Source of the DNA: a virus
IMG/VR virus record: IMGVR_UViG_3300034418_002410
Coordinates: 1 to 20,614 of that record
Strand: one strand, 5' to 3'
DNA: 20,614 nt
The translations under genes and the position numbers were made by a program. Positions within the stretch are counted from its first letter, which is position 1; each line of letters begins with the position of its first letter. Below are positions 15,673 to 20,614 of the stretch, one piece after another. Below the pieces are notes generated by a model. The model was given only the letters and a program-made list of their open reading frames with translations. It ran no database searches and was not told the DNA's origin.

Positions 15673-15857
15673 TGGAATTTGTTTTAATAGTTTACCTTGG
15701 CGCGGCCAAGTGGGATGACAGTCACACGTTCAAAAGTTTTGGGCAATGTGTTACTCTGTCTAAAGAACTGGCGGCTCAAGACAGCATCCCGGCGCAGGCC
15801 GGTAATGGCACATCGACCGTCAGAGCCGTGTGTTTGCCTGTAGCCAAGGAGCAGTAG
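15669..15857 (+). CDS. Second small two-cysteine protein, unknown function
   Basis: A 62-residue protein starting at one of two adjacent ATG codons (15669 or 15672) that overlap the previous stop. An in-frame ATG at 15633 is less likely because it would run 36 bases into the neighbour and bury the hydrophobic start. The N-terminus MMEFVLIVYLGAAKW is a short hydrophobic segment, then two cysteines lie 28 residues apart (Cys26 and Cys54, counting from the second Met), with a helix at VTLSKELAAQ. The layout resembles the preceding protein (short hydrophobic start, two Cys, similar length) without clear sequence identity. Possibly periplasmic or membrane-associated; role unknown. Confidence 0.55.
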   Translation: MMEFVLIVYLGAAKWDDSHTFKSFGQCVTLSKELAAQDSIPAQAGNGTSTVRAVCLPVAKEQ

Positions 15858-15858
15858 G

Positions 15859-16335
15859 TTGGATCCAATTACCATAGGCGCAGCCATCAGCGGGGCTACA
15901 GCGGCGTTTAATACTATAAAGCAGATGGTTTCTGCCGGGCGTGACCTTGAAAGCTGTATAGGCGACGTGTCTCGCTGGATGAAGGCCGCGTCTGACATTG
16001 ATCAGGCTGAGAAACAAGCGAAGAACCCGCCACTATTTAAGCGCCTGCAAGGGGCAGACACAGTGCAACAGCAGGCGCTGCAAGTCTACGCCGCCAAGAA
16101 GCGGCTTGAGGCGCAACGTGCGGAGCTTAAACAGTATCTGCAAATGACGTATGGCCCGCAGGCTTGGGCTGACCTGATCCAGCTAGAGGGGCGCATCAGA
16201 AAAGAACGACAGGAGATGATTTACAAACAGCAAGAGGCGCGTCAGAAGATCATCGAGGCTATTGCTATTTTGGCGTTAGGCATTGTATCTTTTGGTATAT
16301 TTTTTTGGGTTATATGGTTGGCGTCTAAAAATTGA
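15859..16335 (+). CDS. Coiled-coil protein with C-terminal membrane anchor, TTG start
   Basis: A 158-residue protein beginning at TTG 15859, supported by AAGGAG at 15846-15851 seven bases upstream. The N-terminus (DPITIGAAISGATAAFNTIK) is a mildly hydrophobic helix; residues about 65-130 are a charged helix or coiled coil rich in Gln, Glu, Arg and Lys; residues about 131-154 (IIEAIAILALGIVSFGIFFW onward) are a single membrane helix ending in WLASKN. It would be a tail-anchored inner-membrane protein with its bulk in the cytoplasm, or the reverse if the N-terminal helix also inserts. I recall relatives in other marine phages, all uncharacterised. Its place between small exported proteins and endolysin suggests a lysis-related or late membrane role; spanin identity is not supported. 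Confidence 0.65.
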   Translation: MDPITIGAAISGATAAFNTIKQMVSAGRDLESCIGDVSRWMKAASDIDQAEKQAKNPPLFKRLQGADTVQQQALQVYAAKKRLEAQRAELKQYLQMTYGPQAWADLIQLEGRIRKERQEMIYKQQEARQKIIEAIAILALGIVSFGIFFWVIWLASKN

Positions 16336-16763
16336 GCGAGACCCGCACTGGACTGATTGGTGAGCATTTTGCTGCCGGGGCAATATTGTCGATGGGCTGG
16401 GCTTACGCCCCAGCGGCGCAAGATAAGATTGACGGTGTGGCTATCTCGAATAGCGACAATACTATATTGAGGATACAGGTAAAGACGGCCTCATACTTAT
16501 TGCAAAAAGGTAAGGTAAAAAGAGCGTATCACTTTCAACTTGGGTCTGGATGCTCGGCAAAGCATTTACCGCGAAACACAAAGGAATGGGCAGACTATGA
16601 CATACTTGTATTGTGTGGCAAAGAGCATCGAAGCTGCTTATTTTACCACGTCTCCCAAATACAACAGTACAGCAAGCGGCTCCAAGGCTCGGCGTTTACA
16701 CGCGAGGCTGAAGAAGATAGCTGGCTCAAGGCTGTCGCGCTGGCTAAAGAAATGAGGCTGTGA
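16332..16763 (+). CDS. PD-(D/E)XK-type nuclease
   Basis: A 143-residue protein with a TTG start at 16332 overlapping the previous stop (TTGA). The N-terminal half fits the PD-(D/E)XK fold: TGLIGEHFAAGAILSMGW has Glu11 in the GEH motif, Asp34 lies in KIDGVAI, and RIQVKTA supplies Gln49-Val-Lys51. The G-x-x-GE helix, D, then Q-x-K order is that of a group including the I-Ssp6803I-like homing enzymes and Hjc-like resolvases, where Gln replaces the second acidic residue. Length is normal for a stand-alone domain. It could trim replication intermediates, degrade host DNA or act as a free-standing homing enzyme. Lying between a membrane protein and the endolysin is an odd place for a nuclease. Substrate unknown. 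Confidence 0.7.
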   Translation: MSETRTGLIGEHFAAGAILSMGWAYAPAAQDKIDGVAISNSDNTILRIQVKTASYLLQKGKVKRAYHFQLGSGCSAKHLPRNTKEWADYDILVLCGKEHRSCLFYHVSQIQQYSKRLQGSAFTREAEEDSWLKAVALAKEMRL

Positions 16764-17212
16764 TGGATATCGAGAAGCTACGCGAAGAGCTAATCGCTGA
16801 TGAGGGCATGAGGCTGGACGTGTATAAATGCACGGCTGGTCACCTGACGATTGGCGTAGGTCATCGCATCATCGAGGGTGACGCAGAGTATGGCAAGCCA
16901 CTGGGCTACACAATTACTGAGCGCCGCATGAAGCAGCTATTCGATTTAGACATTGCCATTGTGCGCGAGGACTGCCATCGGCTCTATGAGGACTTTAGCG
17001 AGCTACCAGAAGAAGCCCAGCGCATCATCGCCAACATGATGTTTAATATGGGCTTGCCAACAATGAAAAAATTTAAGGGCATGAAGCGGTGTGTTGATGA
17101 GCGTCAATGGGCTGGGGCTGCGCTTGAGATGCTCGATAGCAAGTGGGCAAGGCAGCTTCCGAACCGTTCAGAGAGACTAGTCAAACGAATGAGGGCTTTA
17201 GCAGATGGCTAA
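16763..17212 (+). CDS. Endolysin, GH24 (T4-type) lysozyme
   Basis: A 149-residue muramidase that would cut the glycan strands of peptidoglycan at the end of infection. ATG 16763 is favoured over the adjacent GTG 16760 because GAGG at 16754-16757 is then five bases away; it overlaps the previous stop (TGATG). The catalytic region LIADEGMRLDVYKCTAGHLT then IGVGH gives Glu14, Cys23 and Thr29, the E-x8-(D/C)-x5-T pattern of this family; T4 has Asp at the middle place, and Cys is a known natural alternative. Length compares with T4 lysozyme at 164. There is no signal peptide or signal-anchor helix, so release depends on a holin. Confidence 0.92.
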   Translation: MDIEKLREELIADEGMRLDVYKCTAGHLTIGVGHRIIEGDAEYGKPLGYTITERRMKQLFDLDIAIVREDCHRLYEDFSELPEEAQRIIANMMFNMGLPTMKKFKGMKRCVDERQWAGAALEMLDSKWARQLPNRSERLVKRMRALADG

Positions 17213-17345
17213 AAGCCCTTGCGTTGGCATATGCGTTCTGGACAAGGATCGCGTCAGGTGCATTGGTTGCGGCAGAACCATTGATGAGATAATCAATTGG
17301 GGAAAAAAGAAACGAGGATCAAACAATGTTAGCTGTATTAGGTAA
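17205..17345 (+). CDS. DUF1289 family cysteine-rich protein (46 aa)
   Basis: A 46-codon gene from ATG 17205 to TAA 17343-17345. It overlaps the end of the endolysin by 8 bases and the start of the holin gene by 20 bases, filling what otherwise looks like a gap. The product (MAKSPCVGICVLDKDRVRCI then GCGRTIDEIINW) matches the DUF1289 pattern SPC-x-G-x-C...C-x-G-C-GRT-x-DEI-x-W throughout, with the four family cysteines at 6, 10, 19 and 22 and an extra Cys44. DUF1289 proteins are small bacterial proteins thought to bind metal or an Fe-S cluster, with unknown function; copies also occur in phages. Overlap with two lysis genes points to coupled late expression. Confidence 0.85.
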   Translation: MAKSPCVGICVLDKDRVRCIGCGRTIDEIINWGKKKRGSNNVSCIR

Positions 17346-17688
17346 GATACTAGGGTCAGATAGCGTCATCAGTCAGGGCATGAAGCTCATTGATGATATG
17401 CACACCAGCACAGAGGAAGAGATTGCGGCAAAAAGTAAAGCCAAGATTGATTTAATGGGCGCTTATGCACCGTTTAAAATTGCGCAGCGTTACCTTGCGC
17501 TGATGTTTGGCGGTGTGTTTCTAGGCAGCTATGTAATTGTGCTGACAATGACCATCAGTGGACAAGGCGACCCAGACGCAGTGACCAAGGTGATGGAACA
17601 ATTCAGCATTAACTATGCAATGCTAATCATTCTTGGCTTTTACTTTGGTGGCGGCGTAGTCGAAAGCATAAAGCAACCCAAAAAATAA
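17326..17688 (+). CDS. Holin, GTA-type 3TM family
   Basis: A 120-residue membrane protein whose start lies inside the DUF1289 gene. The N-terminus (LGKILGSDSVISQGMKLIDD) is a possible amphipathic helix, followed by an acidic turn, then the motif KIDLMGAYAPFKIAQRYLAL (40-59) leading into a first membrane helix to about residue 77 and a second at about 95-112 (INYAMLIILGFYFGGGVVES). The AY-PFK-AQRYLAL and FGGG segments are those I recall for the 3TM holin family common in alphaproteobacterial phages and gene-transfer agents. It would form the inner-membrane lesion that releases the endolysin. Last gene of the + strand operon, directly before a terminator. Confidence 0.8.
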   Translation: MLAVLGKILGSDSVISQGMKLIDDMHTSTEEEIAAKSKAKIDLMGAYAPFKIAQRYLALMFGGVFLGSYVIVLTMTISGQGDPDAVTKVMEQFSINYAMLIILGFYFGGGVVESIKQPKK

Positions 17689-17706
17689 AGGGGCTTTCGC
17701 CCCTTT
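17687..17706. terminator. Bidirectional terminator between converging operons
   Basis: AAAGGGGC (17687-17694) and GCCCCTTT (17699-17706) form a perfect 8-bp stem with loop TTTC. Read on the - strand the loop is GAAA and the stem is followed by ATTTTTT, a strong U-tract, so termination of the leftward operon should be efficient. Read on the + strand the stem is followed by ACTCT, so its stop depends on the stem's own T run. The hairpin overlaps the holin stop codon (17686-17688) and touches the HTH gene end. Confidence 0.85.
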
Positions 17707-17920
17707 ACTCTACCACCCTGATCGTTCTGATCTTGCCGGGCGTGTGTGTTATGATGCCATCCTCTATCAGCTTGTCTAGCTGAAACCTGACGGCGGTTCT
17801 TGATCGACCCACAGCGTAGGCTATTTCGTTTACTGTCGGGCCGTGGCCGTTGTGGCGGTGGTAAGCAGCCACAGCATCCACAACAGGCTTCCACGAGCTT
17901 TCTCGGCGTTGTCCAGCCAT
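17705..17920 (-). CDS. Small winged-helix DNA-binding regulator (LexA/MarR-like)
   Basis: A 71-residue protein. A helix-turn-helix is clear: GPTVNEIAYAVGRSRTAVRF followed by QLDKLIEDGIITHTPGKIRT, ending in a two-stranded wing (IRTIRVVE). The spacing from PT-x-x-EIA to A-x-R-x-x-L-x-KL-x-x-x-G-x-I is that of the LexA N-terminal DNA-binding domain and related phage regulators; no catalytic or dimerisation domain follows, so it is a bare wing-helix. It is the last gene of the leftward operon and its ATG overlaps the exonuclease stop (ATGA, 17918-17922 on the - strand). It may regulate this operon or the late genes; the operator was not found. Confidence 0.8.
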   Translation of the reverse strand: MAGQRRESSWKPVVDAVAAYHRHNGHGPTVNEIAYAVGRSRTAVRFQLDKLIEDGIITHTPGKIRTIRVVE

Positions 17921-18873
17921 CAGTCAATCTCCTTCAGCGTTAAAGTTTTCTGCCGCATGACAGTCTCAGGCTTGGCCGGTGTCACTCTCTCAGGTTGCGC
18001 GCGCATCTTGCGTGTCGGCCACTTAACTTGCACTCGGCGATTGCCGACAGTCGCAAAGGCCGTATCGTGGCTGCCCATTTTGTCCATAATAGCTGAAGTA
18101 GCTATTTCGATTTCACGCTCTGCCATCGCCTTGTTGGCTTTGGCCGTCATCAGGTGATCGACCCACATTGCATCGTCACCCTCAAGCTCCAATGGTGGTG
18201 CGTCATCGTCTGTTCGACTGTAGGCAACGGCGCCGTCCTCTGGTGACGTGACAGGATACCAGTCGATATTTTTTCTGCGGTTTTCAAAGTCGATGATGGC
18301 CTCGCGGATGCGGTTCTGCACAACCTCATCAGCGCGGTAAACAAACAGCCGCAGTTCTGTGCCTTGATATAGCACCGCGACACACCCATACGACAGGCCA
18401 GTACACATCATTTGAGCCTGCAATTGAAGCGGGCCTCTGTGCGGTGCCGGTATTTCCTCTGGCCGGGCTGACGTTAGCTTGGCCTCAAGGACGCCTTGGC
18501 CTGCCATCTCGACAATCCCGCCCTGCGGCACATAGATGCCATTAGCCCAGTCTGCCTTGACCGGCTTGTTGCCTACGCCAGTGCCATCTAGGCTGGCCGC
18601 AAAGGGCAAGTTATCGTGGTGGTAAGGCTTGTCAATGTCGATCTCAACATTGGTCAGGCCGAGACGCTTGGCGGCTTCCCGCAAGATAACCGGCTCCAAC
18701 GTATCGCCCCAGTACATCGCTTGGTTTTGATCAAACCATTCCTTTTCGCCGCCCTCATCCAGCTTGATCATCTCAGCCAGCAGTTCGTTGCGGGTCTGAT
18801 ATGGTGATGCGTTCAATAGCACAGGGGTGCGTGACGCGCTCAACTCGAAATCGCTAGTTAATTTTCCGACCAT
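17920..18873 (-). CDS. YqaJ/lambda-type exonuclease (viral recombinase nuclease)
   Basis: A 317-residue nuclease. The N-terminus ELSASRTPVLLNASPYQTRN (10-29) and MYWGDTLEPVILREAAKRLG (53-72) are the YqaJ signature, with Glu60, Asp96 in PFAASLDG, and Glu130-x-Lys132 in VLEAKLT as the metal-binding and catalytic set, then PLQLQAQMMCTGL (148-160) with the conserved glutamines. The last third (about 215-317) is a charged tail outside the core. Such enzymes resect DNA 5' to 3' for single-strand annealing recombination, normally beside a RecT- or Erf-type annealing protein, which is not in this window. Translation starts in a TAATG overlap with the GIY-YIG gene's stop. GC is high (39/60 at 18481-18540). 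Confidence 0.85.
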   Translation of the reverse strand: MVGKLTSDFELSASRTPVLLNASPYQTRNELLAEMIKLDEGGEKEWFDQNQAMYWGDTLEPVILREAAKRLGLTNVEIDIDKPYHHDNLPFAASLDGTGVGNKPVKADWANGIYVPQGGIVEMAGQGVLEAKLTSARPEEIPAPHRGPLQLQAQMMCTGLSYGCVAVLYQGTELRLFVYRADEVVQNRIREAIIDFENRRKNIDWYPVTSPEDGAVAYSRTDDDAPPLELEGDDAMWVDHLMTAKANKAMAEREIEIATSAIMDKMGSHDTAFATVGNRRVQVKWPTRKMRAQPERVTPAKPETVMRQKTLTLKEID

Positions 18874-18884
18874 TAGTTTGCTCC
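18870..18884 (-). repeat. 15-bp direct repeat, copy A (exonuclease start junction)
   Basis: CCATTAGTTTGCTCC on the + strand; on the - strand GGAGCAAACTAATGG, containing a ribosome-binding site, the stop codon of the GIY-YIG gene and the start codon of the exonuclease. An exact copy is at 20186-20200. Confidence 0.9.
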
Positions 18885-19865
18885 TTGTGATTTTCTAATA
18901 TTTTGATTACTTCCTATTTGAGGCTGTATTTTTAGAGCCTGCTCTATTGTCCAACCTGTTCGCAGTCTTCTAGATAATGTTTGCTGCTTGATGCCGTGCG
19001 CTTTCGCAGCCGCTGTTATTGTTGGATAACCAGCTATACTTTGTGGGGGTTGGTGATTTGTTTTTCGTGGTTCGAGCAATAAAGCTTGTTCCGCCGTCCA
19101 CCCAAAGACATTCATTCTATTCCAAACGTTTTGATAATTGACGCCATAATGTTCTGCGGCTTTTTTTATGCTACGGAAAGTTTTGCCTTGCACGGTTACT
19201 ATTTTTGCTTGCGGATCAGTGAAAGGTTTTTCACGAGGCTGTATTTCGAGCGCCTCTTCGGGAGACCAACCTTTCCATAAGCGATGACGAAATTTTTTAA
19301 TATCTATTCCGTATTTTCTGGCGGCTGCGGCACAAGATTTAAACCTTTTGCCGTTCACCGTAACTTCATTAAAATTACGGAGTGGGTCAAGCGGCGGTGG
19401 ATTTTCAAGGCCTAGTGCTTGTTTGATTGTCCACGGCTCTGGGGATCGCAGAATACGCCATCGCAAATTATGTGCGCTTGCGCCGTAGGCATCGGCCAGT
19501 GCTTGCATCCCATAGTATTTTTTACCGTCTACTTCATACAGCTTGTTGTTAAACATCCAATGCGGATTTGTGGATATGCCACCAGAGGCTATGTTGTATC
19601 CGTGCGGCCGCATTGTATTTAATTCGGCTATCCAGTGCCGTTCTGCGCGGTCTAATTGGCTTAGTGTTTCCACCTTGTCTATTATTTTAAATTTTATGTT
19701 GTCTTCACCATATTTCAAGATAGCTTCTTGAAAAGACCCTGCGGTGGGCTTCTTGGACTTTGCTTGAAGGAAATGCTCTGTGATCCGGCGATTGATATCT
19801 TTGCGCCGGGTTATGCCAACATACTGCATACCGTTGACCGTATTGGTCGCAACATAAATAATCAT
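18873..19865 (-). CDS. GIY-YIG homing endonuclease with four DNA-binding repeats
   Basis: A 330-residue protein. Residues 1-95 are a GIY-YIG nuclease: IIYVATNTVNGMQYVGITRR carries the paired Tyr motifs, followed by Arg26/27 and His31 (RRITEHF), Glu75 (DRAERHWIAEL) and YNIASGG with Asn91. The rest is four divergent 43-48-residue repeats (about 109-155, 166-211, 221-267, 276-316), each with a short strand (EVDGKKYYG, TVNGKRFKS, TVQGKTFRS, SIAGYPTIT), an A-x-x-YG helix-turn-helix and a closing GW-x-x-EQAL-x-x-P helix. They resemble IENR1/NUMOD-type modules that give homing enzymes their site specificity. The gene is AT-rich (23/60 GC at 19081-19140) between GC-rich neighbours. Its start overlaps the stop of the 40-aa gene (ATGA). 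Confidence 0.88.
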   Translation of the reverse strand: MIIYVATNTVNGMQYVGITRRKDINRRITEHFLQAKSKKPTAGSFQEAILKYGEDNIKFKIIDKVETLSQLDRAERHWIAELNTMRPHGYNIASGGISTNPHWMFNNKLYEVDGKKYYGMQALADAYGASAHNLRWRILRSPEPWTIKQALGLENPPPLDPLRNFNEVTVNGKRFKSCAAAARKYGIDIKKFRHRLWKGWSPEEALEIQPREKPFTDPQAKIVTVQGKTFRSIKKAAEHYGVNYQNVWNRMNVFGWTAEQALLLEPRKTNHQPPQSIAGYPTITAAAKAHGIKQQTLSRRLRTGWTIEQALKIQPQIGSNQNIRKSQGAN

Positions 19866-19984
19866 CCCGCACCCCCAAAGCGAACCATTAAAGCCCAGAA
19901 GTTATAGTCATTGCTGACTATGTTTGTGAAGAACGCCAGCCCAAAGGCCATTAACAAAAGCATCCCGATAGTGTCTTTAAGCAT
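19862..19984 (-). CDS. Hidden 40-aa single-TM membrane protein
   Basis: This 40-codon gene fills what looks like a gap between the GIY-YIG gene and the 70-aa gene. The ATG at 19984-19982 overlaps the last codons of the 70-aa gene, and the TGA at 19864-19862 overlaps the GIY-YIG start as ATGA, the coupling used at other junctions of this operon. A purine-rich AAAGGGAAAG lies just upstream. The product starts MLKDTIG, has one membrane helix about residues 5-22 (TIGMLLLMAFGLAFFTNI), then SNDYNFWALM and a Gly-rich tail (VRFGGAG). No family is recognised. Overlaps at both ends and a good membrane helix argue it is real; chance cannot be excluded at this length. Confidence 0.6.
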   Translation of the reverse strand: MLKDTIGMLLLMAFGLAFFTNIVSNDYNFWALMVRFGGAG

Positions 19985-20189
19985 TAGCTTTCCCTTTCCG
20001 GCTAAACGTGCCAAACCGCACACTTTCCTTTTTCTTGCGCCAAGCCTTCTGGCTGCGTGTCATTGGTGGCTCGCCGAGGTTTAGCGCAGACGAACCGCCG
20101 AGTTTATTTTCAAAAGTAAATGGATCAGCCTTTTTAAAGCTGCCCATCAAATCCGCAGATTGCGCCTGCGGGTCATCCTCAAACCCCAT
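19977..20189 (-). CDS. Small basic protein, unknown function
   Basis: A 70-residue protein with no family I recognise. The first half is acidic and polar (MGFEDDPQAQSADLMGSFKK) with a Gly/Ser loop (KLGGSSALNLGEPP), and the second half is strongly basic (TRSQKAWRKKKESVRFGTFS then RKGKANA), which suggests nucleic-acid contact. Its ATG overlaps the recombinase stop (TAATG) with GGAG seven bases upstream, all inside copy B of the 15-bp repeat. GC content (38/60 at 20041-20100) is like the recombinase and unlike the GIY-YIG gene. Position between recombinase and homing enzyme is the only functional hint. Confidence 0.55.
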   Translation of the reverse strand: MGFEDDPQAQSADLMGSFKKADPFTFENKLGGSSALNLGEPPMTRSQKAWRKKKESVRFGTFSRKGKANA

Positions 20190-20200
20190 TAGTTTGCTCC
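20186..20200 (-). repeat. 15-bp direct repeat, copy B (recombinase end junction)
   Basis: Exact copy of 18870-18884. On the - strand it carries the last codons of the serine recombinase (Gly-Ala-Asn-stop), a GGAG site and the ATG of the 70-aa gene. Because of the repeat, both the recombinase and the GIY-YIG protein end in Gly-Ala-Asn. Confidence 0.9.
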
Positions 20201-20614
20201 CATTAGATTGCGCACGCTGGATGCGTGCCAGTTACCGCCCAGTGCGGTAGGTATGCCAGCTTCATTGAGCTTGGCGGCGATGGTGCGTAGTGAGGCACCA
20301 GCCTCACGCAGCACCGAGACGATTGGCATTGCCTGCTTGGCAACGACATTGGTACGCGCCACGCGCTTGGCCGCTGACGCACGGCCAGCGGCGGCAGGGT
20401 TGGGCGAGCCGAGCTTGACGCCGCGAGCCTTGGCGGCAGCTAGTGCGGCTTTGGTGCGCTCGCTGATTTTGCGGCCTTCCCATTCGGCGAACACAGCGGC
20501 CATCTGCAAGAACGTGCGGTCGGCCTCTGGCATATCGGCGCAAACGATTGGCACGTTAGCCTCAAGCAGCCCGGTGATAAAGTGAACGTTACGCGCTAGG
20601 CGGTCGAGCTTGGC
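20189..20614 (-). CDS. Serine recombinase (resolvase/invertase family), partial
   Basis: The reading frame runs off the window edge; 141 residues are visible and the start, including the catalytic serine, lies beyond 20614. A GTG at 20554 is internal, because the upstream codons read AKLDRLARNVHFITGLLEAN, the conserved core with the active-site DRLARN arginines. VCADMPEADRTFLQMAAVFA, then EWEGRKISERTKAALAAAKA and RGVKLG complete the resolvase domain and its long E-helix. The remainder (SVLREAGASLRTIAAKLNEA then GIPTALGGNWHASSVRNL) is a short helix-turn-helix of the resolvase/invertase type, not the large C-terminal domain of phiC31-like integrases. It would resolve or invert DNA at specific sites; res sites were not located. 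Confidence 0.9.
   Translation of the reverse strand, partial: AKLDRLARNVHFITGLLEANVPIVCADMPEADRTFLQMAAVFAEWEGRKISERTKAALAAAKARGVKLGSPNPAAAGRASAAKRVARTNVVAKQAMPIVSVLREAGASLRTIAAKLNEAGIPTALGGNWHASSVRNLMGAN

Noticed and set aside
16829-16837. Endolysin apparently lacking the catalytic aspartate of T4 lysozyme (Cys in its place) as a sign of inactivation
   Set aside because: The E-x8-C-x5-T arrangement is a natural variant in GH24 lysozymes, and Cys at this site is compatible with activity; the gene is otherwise intact.
20535-20554. GTG at 20554 as the true start of the serine recombinase
   Set aside because: The upstream 20 codons encode the conserved DRLARN core of the resolvase domain, so the gene starts beyond the window.
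20208-20585. 125-codon + strand frame opposite the serine recombinase
   Set aside because: The - strand frame encodes an unmistakable resolvase domain continuing past the window edge; the + frame is its shadow.
1-20614. tRNA genes, CRISPR arrays, anti-phage defence systems or diversity-generating retroelement
   Set aside because: Read through both strands for cloverleaf-like segments, regularly spaced repeats, reverse transcriptase motifs and known defence motifs; none was recognised.

Overview
This window is part of the genome of a short-tailed (T7-like, podovirus) phage, read from the end of the major capsid gene through the tail, internal-virion, tail-fibre and lysis genes on the + strand, then into a convergent block of recombination and early-type genes on the - strand. 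The adaptor/nozzle pair, the T7-type fibre N-terminus, the GTA-type 3TM holin, the DUF1289 protein and the overall gene order point to a marine phage of an alphaproteobacterium, perhaps of the HMO-2011-like kind. That assignment is inferred from remembered families, not from a search.

Layout. 1-480: capsid protein C-terminus, a small decoration-like protein, then a perfect 8-bp GCAA-tetraloop terminator. 500-3323: tail adaptor (gp11-like) and nozzle (gp12-like). 3325-10220: four tightly packed internal/ejection proteins, including a 610-residue protein carrying an HhH-GPD/'DTHA' DNA-glycosylase-like domain. 10272-15321: receptor-binding cassette with a T7-anchored pectate-lyase-fold fibre, a small modular fibre, a second pectate-lyase-fold spike and a small conserved protein. 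Composition changes sharply here, with AT-rich variable modules next to GC-richer conserved connectors. 15326-17688: lysis region with a 50-aa single-TM holin candidate, two small exported-looking two-cysteine proteins, a tail-anchored coiled-coil protein, a PD-(D/E)XK nuclease, a GH24 endolysin, a DUF1289 protein nested between endolysin and holin, and a 3TM holin. 17687-17706: a terminator hairpin serving both converging operons.

The - strand block reads (5' to 3' of its transcript): serine recombinase (cut by the window edge), a 70-aa basic protein, a hidden 40-aa membrane protein, a GIY-YIG endonuclease with four C-terminal DNA-binding repeats, a YqaJ-type exonuclease and a small winged-helix regulator. 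Every junction overlaps by a few bases, so it is one translationally coupled operon. The GIY-YIG gene is AT-rich, and a 15-bp sequence (ribosome-binding site plus stop/start overlap) appears both after it and after the recombinase, which suggests the homing gene and its companions entered a once-continuous recombinase-exonuclease operon.

Several genes are short and easy to miss: the 50-aa holin-like protein (15326-15478), DUF1289 (17205-17345) and the 40-aa membrane protein (19862-19984). No tRNA, CRISPR array or bacterial chromosomal gene was seen. Nearly all of the window is coding; no stretch over 300 bases lacks a gene.
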